From assembly GCA_951640165.1 (NCBI GenBank), contig OX621253.1, positions 27,933,469 through 27,997,468 of the forward strand: a stretch of 64,000 nucleotides of DNA. The letters are read 5' to 3'. The translations under genes and the position numbers were made by a program. Below the pieces are notes generated by a model. The model saw nothing but the letters and a program-made list of their open reading frames with translations, was not told the origin of the DNA and made no database searches. The DNA comes from Pseudoips prasinana (Eukaryota; Arthropoda; Insecta; Lepidoptera; Nolidae). The number at the start of each line of letters is the position of its first letter. The first letter of the stretch is position 1. Shown piece after piece: positions 21,789 to 31,997 of the stretch.

Positions 21789-22388
21789 TACATTTCTCGC
21801 CATTTATGTAGCGTAAACGTACATTTTGTCGTCATTTATGATTTCTCATTTTGTAATTTAGAATTTAATCTCGCCATTTATGTAAGCGTATAAGTACCTA
21901 CTTTAATTTGAAATAAATAAAATTCTACATACCTGTATATCTTTCTTTAATGCCTTATAAATTTCACTGCAAACTTCTGGTATAAATCTAGATATAGTAG
22001 ATCTTGAAACACGATACATGTGACTTAACTTCCTGTAATTGACACCAGATGATAGAAAATCTAGAGTTATTTCCAATTTTATTTTAGCCGGTATGGCTTC
22101 TCTCATATTAGTATTTAATTTTTGTATTTGTGGTCCCACTAGATTCAGTAAATTGTCAAAAATATTAGGTGTCATTCGCAAAATACTCTTGAATTCGCCG
22201 GAATCCTCAGATCGCAGTTCTTTTAAAAGTAATGCAGATGCTCCATGACTATGTCTTCTTAAGATCCAGGGTCTTGTCCAAGTACGCTTTTCTTCTAGCA
22301 GAGCTAATATTTCATCTAGCGCATGTTGACACAACTTCCGAATTAACTTTCTTAGTAGAATTGCTTTTCTCTTACGCACACTGTTCAT
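20340..22388 (-). CDS. Harbinger C DDE transposase (two exons)
   Basis: Minus strand: exon 1 is 22388-21933 (donor CAG|GTATGT) and exon 2 is 21113-20340 (acceptor GTTACAG), phase 0, 409 aa. Exon 1 has 'RTWTRPWILRRHSHGAS', the 'W-x-RPW' signature near the start of HARBI1-type proteins, and a helix-turn-helix near 'YRVSRSTISRFIPEVC'. Exon 2 has the DDE triad 'GAVDGKHVQI', 'LADAAFPL' and 'RRTVENAFGILASRF' and ends 'GAVPWQARMIR'. Length and motifs are complete. Its intron (21114-21932) encloses MADF exon 2. The start codon lies near the right subterminal repeats, which may hold its promoter. Confidence 0.93.
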
Positions 22389-22437
22389 TTTTACGTATAC
22401 GTGTTATCAGGTTAAGCACAACTCACTACTGACTTGA

Positions 22438-22568
22438 CTAGCTTGAAATTTCCTAGCTTCGTGTAGACAGCACTAGCTTGGTTACAATCCAGGCTAGTAG
22501 GTAAGCTAGAAACCAAGCTAGTGACCCCTTACTAGCTTACTATCCTAGCTTCAAAATACTAGCCTCGT
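22438..22568. repeat. Right subterminal AAGCTAGT cluster of Harbinger C
   Basis: About eight CTAGCTT/AAGCTAG units upstream of the transposase start, including CTAGCTTCGTGTAGACAG, which also occurs in the left cluster. Confidence 0.8.
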
Positions 22569-23072
22569 GTCACCCGGGCTTAACTGATAAAAAGCCGGGC
22601 GGTTAAAAGGTTAAGTATGTTTACAAAATAAATTAACAGGTACAACGCCACGAGGCCCACGGGTGGGACAAGTGGAACTTTCCGTTCAGGCCACGTCTAA
22701 ATCACGTTGACCGTCTTTTTTTAACATTTGGTTTTATTGTCCTAAACGTTTTAAAATATAGTATAATGCATAAAAAAATAAAACACCCCTGTTTTTCTTC
22801 CAAAAAGTAACGGTTTTTCACTTTGGCCCACCGGTGTCCCCCTTGGCCTCAGCGGAAGGAAATACGAAATTCCTTCCGCGGGGGCCGCGGGGATCACATC
22901 GTCGCCCACCCTGCGCACCGCGCACCAACTCGCATGCTCACGCGCTGTGCCGCTTAGCGTGGCAGTTAGCTAGCCGCCGCTTATTCTTCGACACGAAAGC
23001 ACGTCATGATTATACGCGTATACATAGCTAATTAAATACACGTTCCCTGTAATTATTTCGATAACAATTGTT

Positions 23073-23911
23073 GTGTTGAATATTCATTATGATTTGGAAG
23101 ATTTCGAGTTAACTCAAGAGGATCTAACGGAAATCGATAACATAGAAATAGATCTTTTAAATAGTAGTTTACGGTTAAGTTCTGATGATGAATTGTATAC
23201 CGGTCCATTACACCGAAAGAAACGCGTACGTGTTCTGCTGTCAGAGTCTGAAGAAAGTGACATTGAAAATAGGGTTATTCCCGACACTTCAGGGTAAGTA
23301 ACATTTTTATCATAATAAACTACGTTGTTTTGGTATCATCATTCTAAAAAGCCTTTTCTTACTTTATGGGTATTAAACCGTGGTAATTTTTTCCCAGGTA
23401 ACACACCAATCTCAAGCACATGGATGGAACCTCTCGGTAATCAACGTACTGTAATACCTTTTACTGTAATTCCTGGCATTCCAGCACACCTTCGTAACGG
23501 CTTAACTAACAAACCATCGCAATGTTTTTTGAACTTATGGTTTCTGACAATTTGCTTGACTATATTGTGGACTGTACTAACCAATTTGCTATAAAAAATT
23601 GCTACATCTGATGAAGCCACACGAAGTGCTAGGCTTCGTAAATGGGTACCTACTAATATTGCAGAAATTAAAAAGATGTTTGGTTTAATATTATTTATGG
23701 GTATTGTGAAGCTTCCTCGGATTGTAGATTACTGGACAAAGGGTGAAGTCATAGGTCAAAACTATCCACGGACTGTTATGTCGCGCAATCGCTTGGAATT
23801 GTTGCTGCAGATGCCTCATTTTTCTTGTGATGATGATGATAACAAGTCGGATAGATTGCATCGGATCCGGCGTCTTTTAAACGAGTTAAACATGAACTAT
23901 CAAAAGCATTA
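23073..23911 (+). pseudogene. piggyBac P3 transposase, N-terminal half
   Basis: The acidic N-terminus ('NIHYDLEDFELTQEDLTE', 'LLSESEESDIENR') ends near a donor (GTAAGT, 23294). After CCCAG at 23397 comes 'NTPISSTWMEPLGNQ'. A one-base slip at the T-run near 23525 breaks the frame. In the neighbouring frame follow 'KMFGLILFMGIVKLPR', 'TVMSRNRLELLLQM' and 'LNELNMNYQKHY', the segment just before the first catalytic Asp in piggyBac transposases. Mariner X is inserted at this point. Together with the half at 44294 it makes one transposase of normal order but with several frameshifts, so it is dead. Confidence 0.82.
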
Positions 23912-26259
23912 TACAAAGTGGTTATGATAATACGACAATAAATTAAACTTCGCATACCTCAAGACATTCTCAGACTACATATAAAAAATCATTTGAATAT
24001 ATCCAGTAGTTTAGTCACAGGAAATTATTTTTCATTCTTAACATTTGCTACACGATGTATGTATTAATAGGGAAGTACTTACAGGTTAACGACCCCCGCA
24101 TCGGTAAGCACTCATGAAATAGAAAAATTGGTTTGTACGAAAGAGATAAATCTAGTTTCGTTTGTTACTTCGCTTTCTTGTTGAAACATTGCAACAACAA
24201 ATTTAGGTCACGGTCAGTGTGTCACTACAATCCTGTGACGATTCACGCGTCATCGCTTTCTAAGCGCACGAGTGCCGCAGGACACACTTTGAGTTATTGG
24301 CCGCCGAGTACCTACCACCTTTGTGTACCGCCGGCGCCGCACTATGGAATATGGTAGAACAAACGCATATCAAAATTGATTTTTACAACTGATTGAAATA
24401 GGGTACTTTATGAATGTAATTTAACAGTTCGAAAGTCGAAGTTCAATATTCTATAGCATAAATCACAGTACATATTGAAAGTATTTTTTTTTCATGTCAT
24501 CAATTTAAACGTTTTTGCAATCGGTAAATATTAAATTGTTCATTTACGATTTTCAAAGTGAAATAGTTTTAAAACTTCAAAGGAAAAGGTACAAGATATT
24601 ATATGTTTTTGAAAAGCTCATCTATCGTAAGTTTAGAGTATATAGAATTGATTGTTTTAAATACGACTATATAAATAGAAAATAATTTAAAGAAAAAATG
24701 AACAAAAAAAAGTTTTCCTCAACTTCGTCCAAGCTTTTAACACTTACCGACGTTTACCGATGCTTTGAAATTAGTGTTAATTCATAGTTTAGTTGCTCAT
24801 CAAAAACATATCAAAAAATTAGCTGCGCATTTTTGCGCGTTACGAAGATATGTCAAAAAATGGAAAATTAGTTTGGGAACGGAAATTGCTATCAATTGCG
24901 GTTTCGTAGTTGACTTTTATCAATAGTTTGTGGTATGTTTTATCAATTAATTGTTTTATTTTGTTAAGTTTTTATCAATTTCCGTGAGAAAATAGATATC
25001 TGAAATAATTCCCACATTCTGAAACAATATAAAAAGGGCTGTAAAAATATGTCTCCATTACAGTTTCAGTGGTCTTTAACTAGTGTACGGCTATTCTTCA
25101 AAATGTCTACTTTTAACTGTATTAAACGTGAATTAATAGTGTCTTATATAGAAGGCGGAAGAACGACACTTTCAACATATTTGGAGGAAAAACAAGTTTC
25201 GGAAGACAATATATGTTTTATTAGTGGCAATATTCAAAGAAGTATCATCCCTTCGTTTAATAAACGCTGGAGTGAAGCAGGGCGCAACAAGGAAAACTAT
25301 TTAAGAAAGAACGCTAGTTGGTTGGATTCTGAATATTCTTTGACTATACCGGCATCAGAAAACGTATCAGCCGACTCTGTACCATCTACTTCTTCTGGTA
25401 AACGATGAAGACCGTGTGTGTCATATGGAGACTCTTCAGAATCGAGCAAAAAAAGAAAAAACACTATTTTGTTAAATGAATATGGTTTGGAGCACATTAC
25501 AAGCGCATATCTACAAGGATTGCGATCTATAGGAGAAGGAACTGAAGCAAAACTAGTTGAAAATTTAAGATTGGCTGATGCCGAAAAAAAGGTTTTTGTT
25601 ATGAATCAGTTAGATAATGCAAAAATAATCAAAGGGCTTACCGATGAAGAAGCTTTAAGTGTGTTCATCGACTTGGAACTAACAAAAGCTCAGTATCTGT
25701 ATCTCCGGAACGTTACAGATGAAAGAAACTGTTCAATATTTCCACCTTACTACAAAATACAAGAAATGAAACAGAGGTGCTATCCACCATCGCCAACAAT
25801 CGAAATCACAAATACGTATGCAAAAATATTGAAAATTCAAGATCTATTAGATCACACTGCAGCTAGAATTTTATCTATAGATACAGTTTACAAGAATGGA
25901 CAAAAACATTTACTATTATATAGCAAATGGGGTTGTGATGGGTCATCTGGACAAAGCCAGTACAAACAAAAACTTCCAGAGGAGTCTGAACTTATTTCCG
26001 ATGCAAATTTATTTATTACTTCTTTTGTGCCCATCAGATTAATTGACGAGGAATCAGGCTCTATCGTATGGCAAAATCCAGTGCCTTCATCTGTTCGTTT
26101 CTGTCGGCCTATATCTATCGAATTTTGCAAAGAAACACCGGAAAAGACGAAATCTGTTGTAGATGAAATAAAAAACCAGATACAAACTTTGCTTCCATCC
26201 ATAATCAACAAAGAAGGCGTAGGAGAACGGGAAATAGTAACGATGGTAATACTGCTAGA

Positions 26260-27993
26260 AGTAGTGACAAGCTAAAACAATACATACTTGAACTAAGTAA
26301 AGAACGTAGGGCATTATTAAACAAATTAGAAAATTATGAAATTAAATTAGAGGATAGCAAACTAATTTATGAAAAAGATACTCAGTATTTGCTTTCTGAG
26401 ATAAAAACTCTTGAGAAGTCCCTAGCAATCTCATATCACAGTTTCCAGTCATACAAAAATGAAATGCAATTGCTGGCTGGAAAGTGTAATCCTGAAAGCA
26501 ATAGGACATTGGAACCGGTTAACACCAGTAGTGCAGTAGTGGAGTCATACACACAGCTGGGATTAGAGTCACCAGTATCTCCACAAAATGACAATACTAA
26601 ACATAGCTCCATACTGTATTCCGATGAAATGGGTAAGGGCCTTGGTACCTTGCTTTGTAATAAGCTGAGTTGTTCCTTTGTCAACTATTGTATGCCAGGA
26701 TTACATTATAAAGATATAATAGATAAATTAATTCAGAATAAACACAGTGCCAAATCATGTATAACTCTAATGGTAGGAAATTGTAAGAACTTAAAGAAAA
26801 AAGACATTACAGATAGTTTCACTAAGATGTTAGAATTAGACTGTAATAAGATAATATTGTGTGCCTTCCCCTATGTGTCCAATGTGCCTGATAGTACAAA
26901 TAATTATATCCACAAGCTAAATATGCACCTACAGTTTTTGGTTAGCCATTATAGTAATAAATTTATATTTTTGGACACAAATAGTTTTATAGATTCTTGT
27001 AGGGTAACCATGGGTACAGTTACTGTCTCAAGAAAATTTTTGAACATACTTGCAACTTTAGTAGCGGCACATATTAACTCAGTCATAAGTAGTATGACGA
27101 AGTCACTTTTTATACCATCTTTTAGTAATGTTATTAAAATCAATTTAGTTAGTAGTTTAAACATGTAAGCATGATAATAAAGAAGTGTGATAACTTTCTA
27201 ATTCTATCACATAAAAATATAAACCGCTTCTCTAGCAAAATTCTAGACATAGAACTTTTTAATGAAAAATATGAAATAGATATCCTTTGTTCAATTGTTT
27301 TATATAAATGTGTTACGTGAACTATCTGTAAATGATTGCTATCATATACTTAATTTAAAATTATTGACTCTGTCTCAAAATGAATAATGTTAATGTTTCG
27401 AAGTTTTTCTTTTGTATACCTAAATATAATCTAAAATAATAAGCATTCAGACAACCGATCGAGCATATATTGTGGTTGCCTACTAAATAATTACTCTAAT
27501 TGGACCAAATCCCGTGTTCATGCCCACTTGAGTATGTTTCGCCGGACCGTCTCAACTGGGTCGTGTTGAAACCGGTAGTAGATGAACCCACTGAGTTTGT
27601 TTCGCTGGGTCTTCTCAGTTGGGGCGCATTGGATCCGGTGGTAGCATTAAAGCGCGACCGTCGTTATTAACACAAGGTCCGTCATAATAATAATACCTTT
27701 AATATAGACAGAACCATTGACAATATGTAGTAAAAATTTTAGACTTAAACTAGATAATTAAACATAATCTCTTGACAATAACTTGATACGAGCTAGCTAA
27801 ATATCATTGCTGTAATAAAATAAATTTTATAAATGTTTTCATACAATATGTACCTAAATATCTATGTTACTAGAAATAATATCTAATGTATACAACTATA
27901 TTACTACAAACATGTTCTGACTATTTACAAGCGCTTTTTTAAAGTCTACGTGAATAAAAACCTTTTTTATTTATTTTATTTTATTTATTTTAA
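26260..27993 (+). mobile_element. Non-LTR retrotransposon fragment L1 (ORF1 plus truncated ORF2)
   Basis: Inserted in Transib E between 'DGNTAR' and its continuation. It contains ORF1 (see next entry), then about 45 codons resembling the start of an endonuclease ORF2 ('NINRFSSKILDIELF', 'YEIDILC'). After an internal deletion, 3' untranslated DNA has two copies of GAGT(A/T)TGTTTCGC(C/T)GG about 65 bp apart, ending in a (TTTAT)n tail before 27993. The target duplication is unclear. Confidence 0.65.
26389..27168 (+). CDS. LINE ORF1-type protein with coiled coil and SGNH-like domain
   Basis: The open frame actually runs from about 26230 in phase with the Transib piece 'GNSNDGNTAR'; the ATG is at 26389. 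Codons before and after it form a coiled coil ('LLNKLENYEIKLED', 'LLSEIKTLEKSL'). The C-terminal 160 residues look like the SGNH-hydrolase (esterase) fold common in ORF1 of CR1- and Jockey-like LINEs: 'YSDEMGKGLGTLL' in the position of the nucleophile block, 'CITLMVGNCKNL' in the G-x-N block, and 'FIFLDTNSFI' near the end. The nucleophile Ser and final His are not evident, so it may be non-enzymatic. The 5' end of ORF1 is missing. 259 codons are open. Confidence 0.55.
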   Translation: MLSEIKTLEKSLAISYHSFQSYKNEMQLLAGKCNPESNRTLEPVNTSSAVVESYTQLGLESPVSPQNDNTKHSSILYSDEMGKGLGTLLCNKLSCSFVNYCMPGLHYKDIIDKLIQNKHSAKSCITLMVGNCKNLKKKDITDSFTKMLELDCNKIILCAFPYVSNVPDSTNNYIHKLNMHLQFLVSHYSNKFIFLDTNSFIDSCRVTMGTVTVSRKFLNILATLVAAHINSVISSMTKSLFIPSFSNVIKINLVSSLNM

Positions 27994-28171
27994 GATTTTT
28001 TTACAATGCTTCCTGTTCTGCCGATATCACAGGGGTGGACATTGATTTAATTAAACGGTTATACATAGTTTTGCAAGCTTTGTCATCTGGTAATCTCACA
28101 GTAAATATAGTTGGTATTACATGCCATCATCTGTACACAAAATTTTAATCCATGGAGAAAGTATTATAAAT

Positions 28172-28727
28172 GCTCGTCTCTGGAATGCGTTACCAGTATC
28201 TATAAGACGCGCTCAATCTTTACCTACGTTTAAAAATCTTGTGACCAAACATTATCTGTCACAGTTGCAATAAGTGTTCCTTTTTTTCTTGTCCATCATA
28301 TGACCCTGCTAGATATCGTTGATATTTCCATCATAACGGAATATATTTATTATATTTTTATCTATATAATATATCTATGTCTATTTATATATTATATATA
28401 TTTATATATTATATTATTATTAGTATTCTATGTATTGTATGCAAATAAGTAGGTATAAGTAATATATTATGTAAATAATTAGTGGTAGTACTACTATTAA
28501 GTAGAAACCACTATTAGTCTTAAGTAGATACTTAATCATATTCTATAGTTTTACACCTTACACTACCCCTACTCCTAATTCCATACAGTATAGTCCAACT
28601 TAAGGTTGTCTGGAAGAGATCGCTTTAAGCGATAAGACCGCCCATTGTACCTTTTTTACAATTATTTCTGATCCTGTAACTTTAATGTATAATGGTGTAC
28701 AATAAAGTGTATTTATCTTATCTTATC
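28172..28727 (+). mobile_element. 5'-truncated LINE L2 with 8-bp target duplication
   Basis: TTATAAAT at 28164-28171 and 28728-28735. The insert begins inside an ORF2 C-terminus ('ARLWNALPVSIRRAQSLPTF', stop 28271-28273), then 3' untranslated DNA with AATAAAGTG and a (TCTTA)n tail. Removing the insert plus one target copy rejoins Transib E in frame ('HGESII' to 'FAVLPIGQL'). Confidence 0.85.
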
Positions 28728-30084
28728 TTATAAATCATTTCGCAGTTTTACCCATTGGACAACTTTCCGAAGATGCGCAAGAATCGCGCAATAAGGATTA
28801 TAAAAAATTTCGGCTACACCATTCTCGAAAATGTTCACGAACATCTACCAACGAAGATGTGTTCCATACACTACTTTATACATCAGATCCATATATAACG
28901 AGCTTACGAAAACCATACGCTAAAAATGTGAAGGAGCTAGATGAGGATACTTTACACCTTCTCAAGGTCAATGAACTTATTTCAGATCCTGAAACTCACC
29001 AGGTCTAAATGTGAATCTTCTTGATCAAAATTTAAATAGATATTGCGATAATTTAGATGTTTCCTATGTTTTAGACTAATGTTATAGATATTGTACCATT
29101 TTTAATTTTATTTTATCACTAAATGTTAGTTAGCATAAATGCGTAATTAGGATTATGAAATACACATACGATATTACTGTCAAAAATATGATATTTTAAT
29201 AAATATGTACCATTTTAAACATTGTCACTTTTCTTTGTCATATAAAAAAATATATGCGTAACTTTAATACATCAAATACTACTTATATGAATCCTTATTA
29301 TGTTACTTTATAGTGTGCAAAATTTCATAGCCCTATCTTTCAAATTGACGGAAATACAGATTTTTGATCCGAAACGCACCGAAATATTCCACAGTGCGCC
29401 GCCCGCCGCTCGTGTGTTTGTTTTGTAATCCTTATCTACGACGAATTATATCGATATTGGACGCTTATTTTAGTGGCAGGACACGTAACGTTTTAATAGG
29501 TATCTAGTTTAATAGTTACTCGTAAGTGAATTGTGCGAAGTTAGACGTTTGGTTTTTATTGTTTTAGTGTTTTCTTTTGTTTTAATTATGCCTCGTTACA
29601 ACTACACAGCTCCGGAGTACACGGACATGGTGTTAATTTATGGAGTGTTTTAGAAACGCCGCTATGGCTATACAGACGTACCGACAGAGGTTTGGAGACA
29701 CTCCAGTTTGTCCAACCAACAGGCGCACTATTGTCCAAGCTGTCCAGAGGATACGAGAAAATAGATCCTTCATCCCGCATATTGATAGTACTCCTCCACG
29801 TGCGAGAGTGGCTCTTGAGGAACTAATTTTAAATTATTTTGAACGCAATCCGACGTGTATATAGTTTGCGTAGGGCAGGTCGATATTTTCGTGTTAACCC
29901 TTAACTACCTACCCGGAGTCTCTCAGACTCTGACGAAATTATTTTTGCTAAAATCTAGTCGTACGCGCGTCTTTGGTGTTTGTGCGTCTATGTACCTTCG
30001 CCCCGCTACCCGCAGTATCGCGTCTGCGCTGGTCGAGGTTGCACGTGTGCGCGGTCGCTCTCTGGTGAGTATAAATATTTTTTT

Positions 30085-30101
30085 GGAGTCTCAGAGACTC
30101 C
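30085..30101. repeat. 17-bp palindrome in the P2 5' region
   Basis: GGAGTCTCAGAGACTCC, a perfect palindrome around one A, followed by AGGTAGGTA. Related half-sites (CGGAGTCTCTCAGACTC at about 29919 and GGAGTCTGACATACTCC at about 32319) sit near both ends, so these are likely internal transposase-binding repeats. Confidence 0.7.
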
Positions 30102-30158
30102 AGGTAGGTATTTACGTAACTTTTTTTAATGATAGATTTTTTATTGTTTTAGTGAAAA

Positions 30159-31997
30159 ATGACATCTAATGATAACCTTATTGAGCGTTGGTTGGAGGAC
30201 GAACAGCTGAGTGAAGACGACGCAGAATGCAGTGAAGGAGATGTGGATATTGGTGGAGATTTTGTGCTGGCCGAAGAATCTGGATCTGACACCGAAATTG
30301 ATGGCGAAGAAGAGACAAATTTAGTAGAAGAAAACATCGAGTTAACACTGCAAGGTACGCCATTTGATTTTTCTTCATCAGATGAAGATGATATGTCCTT
30401 GGAGCAATTGCGATCTAGGCCAAGAAAGAAAAATTATTTTGGCAAAAACCGTTTTCGCTGGTCATCATTACCAGCCTCTTCTCGCACTAGAACATTGCAA
30501 CATAACATTGTACAAGAAAGAGAGGGAATACGAACAGCATATAAAGATGTTCTGAATTCTTTGTCTTCTCCACTTGACATCTGGAGTCAGTATTTCACCG
30601 ATGAAATGCTGCAAGTTATTGTGCTGCATACCAATCAAAAGATCCACGCTATGAGACCAAATTATAAGAAACAAACTTGTGTTCAAGATATCGATGTCAT
30701 CGAATTGAAAGCATTCATAGGCATGCTATTTTATACTGCGGTGTTCAAAGAAAACCACGAATGTTATCAGCCATGGTATAGTACTGATGGCACCGGTAGA
30801 GAAATTTATAGATGCATAATGAGTAAAAACAGATTCGAAGTTCTACTAACTGCCATACGATTTGACAACTCATCGACAAGAGAAGCTCGACGAGAAGCTG
30901 ATGCGGCTGCTCCAATATCCCAGCTGTTCGAATTATTTATCAGACAATGTCAAGAAGTCTTTGCTATTGGAACCTGCGCTACTATCGACGAAATGCTCGT
31001 TTCATTTCGCGGCCGATGCCGATTTAAAATGTACATGCCAAAGAAACCGTCTAAATACGGCATAAAAATATTATGTCTCACTGATGCAAGGACGGGCTAT
31101 CTTCTCAACGCCTATATATATACAGGAAAAGACTAAGATGGATTAAACCTACCTCCCGAATATAGTCGGCTAAAGAAACCTACACAAGCAGTTATGCGTT
31201 TAATTCCTAGCATTGAAGGAACTAATAGAAATATTTCAACAGATAACTGGTTTACGTCTATAGAGTTAGTAAATTTGCTCAAAGAAAAACAGCTCACCTT
31301 GGTAGGTACCATGAGAAAAAACCAAAGAGATATACCACCTGAATTCTTGCCTGCACGTCAAAGACCAGTTGAATCATCTATCTTTGGGTTTACTAAAGAC
31401 ATAACGATTACATCATTTGTGCCAAAACAAAATAAAGCAGTCGTTTTAATTTCAAGCATGCATCATACCCCGGATATTGACCAAAACTCGAAAAAACCAG
31501 AGATTATACTATTCTATAATCAAACAAAAATAGGAGTTGACTTATTAGATCAAAGATGTTCCAATTATTCGACCGGTCGTCGTACACGCAGATGGCCGCT
31601 GGCTATATTTTACAGGTTATTGGATATATCTGCATCCAACTCGTATGTGGTTTACTTGTCCACTCAAACGCAAAAGCCCGAGAGCCGATTCAAATTTATG
31701 AAAAGACTGGCTGGTCAGCTTACGAGACCACACATGGAGCGTAGAGAAAGAATGACGACGATTCAGCACGATATTAGACTTTCTCTTCGTCGTGTGCTTC
31801 AACTCGACCCAGAGACCATTCCTGATACCGCAGGAGGAAGTGCTGGACCACCAGAAAGGCTGGCAATTCGTAAGTATTGCTCTCAATGCGATCCCAAGAA
31901 AAAGCGCAAGACCCAGTACTTATGTCTTATTTGTAAAAAGCCTATATGCCTAGGATGCTCAGAAATGATGTGCGGGCTCTGCCGTGAAAAGTTATAA
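30159..31997 (+). pseudogene. piggyBac P2 transposase, single nonsense codon
   Basis: 612 codons in one frame, broken only by TAA at 31134-31136 (codon 326, between 'YTGKD' and 'DGLNLPPE', where a Ser codon would need one change). Acidic N-terminus ('LSEDDAECSEGDVDIGG'), then the DDE_Tnp_1_7 core: 'CATIDEMLVSFRGRC', 'ISTDNWFTSIELV' and 'IGVDLLDQRCSNYS', the three catalytic Asp contexts. The C-terminal cysteine-rich domain is complete ('YCSQCDPKKKRK', 'CLICKKPICLGC', 'CGLCREKL'). A possible upstream donor at about 30064 and acceptor TTTTAG before 30155 suggest a spliced 5' leader. The element died very recently or could be moved in trans. Confidence 0.92.

Larger units (their letters stand above)
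19563..22580. mobile_element. PIF/Harbinger element C, complete
   Basis: 3018 bp with perfect 24-bp ends starting AGCCCGGGTGACACGAGGCT, flanked by TAA at 19560-19562 and 22581-22583. It holds an intact MADF/BESS gene (+) and an intact DDE transposase (-) in the same interlocked exon arrangement as Harbinger A. Both subterminal regions are packed with AAGCTAGT units. This is the cleanest copy of the interlocked design in the window, and all reading frames are open. Confidence 0.95.
25103..29008 (+). pseudogene. Transib E transposase (RAG1-like), disrupted
   Basis: Starts 'MSTFNCIKRELIVSYIEG'. A TGA at 25406-25408 interrupts the basic 'GKR-RPCVSYGDSSESSKKR' region, but the frame continues. The first catalytic Asp is in 'KWGCDGSSGQSQYKQ' and the proline-rich 'PVPSSVRFCRPISIEF' follows. 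After 'LLPSIINK' roughly 130 residues (including the second Asp) are missing and the text resumes at 'GNSNDGNTAR' (26230). A LINE sits there. The gene continues at about 28005 with 'ADITGVDIDLIKRLY', loses another 25 residues and shifts frame, then gives 'MPSSVHKILIHGESII'. A second LINE follows, then 'LPIGQLSEDAQESRNK' with the catalytic Glu and a C-terminus ending at 29008. It is a dead relative of Transib F. Confidence 0.85.
24340..29396 (+). mobile_element. Transib element E with two LINE insertions
   Basis: Left end CACTATGGAATAT and inverted right end CACTGTGGAATAT, with a perfect 5-bp target duplication CGCCG at 24335-24339 and 29397-29401. CG-rich 5-bp duplications and CAC-initial ends resembling the V(D)J heptamer are hallmarks of Transib. 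It lies in the 5' region of mariner X. The stretch 24361-25048 is AT-rich without a gene. Confidence 0.93.

Noticed and set aside
22834..23031. Short GC-rich open frame at the left end of P3
   Set aside because: It lies in non-coding piggyBac end DNA next to repeated CCACCGGTG boxes; composition explains the open frame and there is no motif.
24133..24357. 74-codon open frame near the left end of mariner X
   Set aside because: It runs over the Transib E boundary and target duplication, so it cannot be a functional unit.
28340..28440. TATATT-rich tract considered as a regulatory element
   Set aside because: It is in the 3' part of LINE L2 and looks like ordinary low-complexity sequence.
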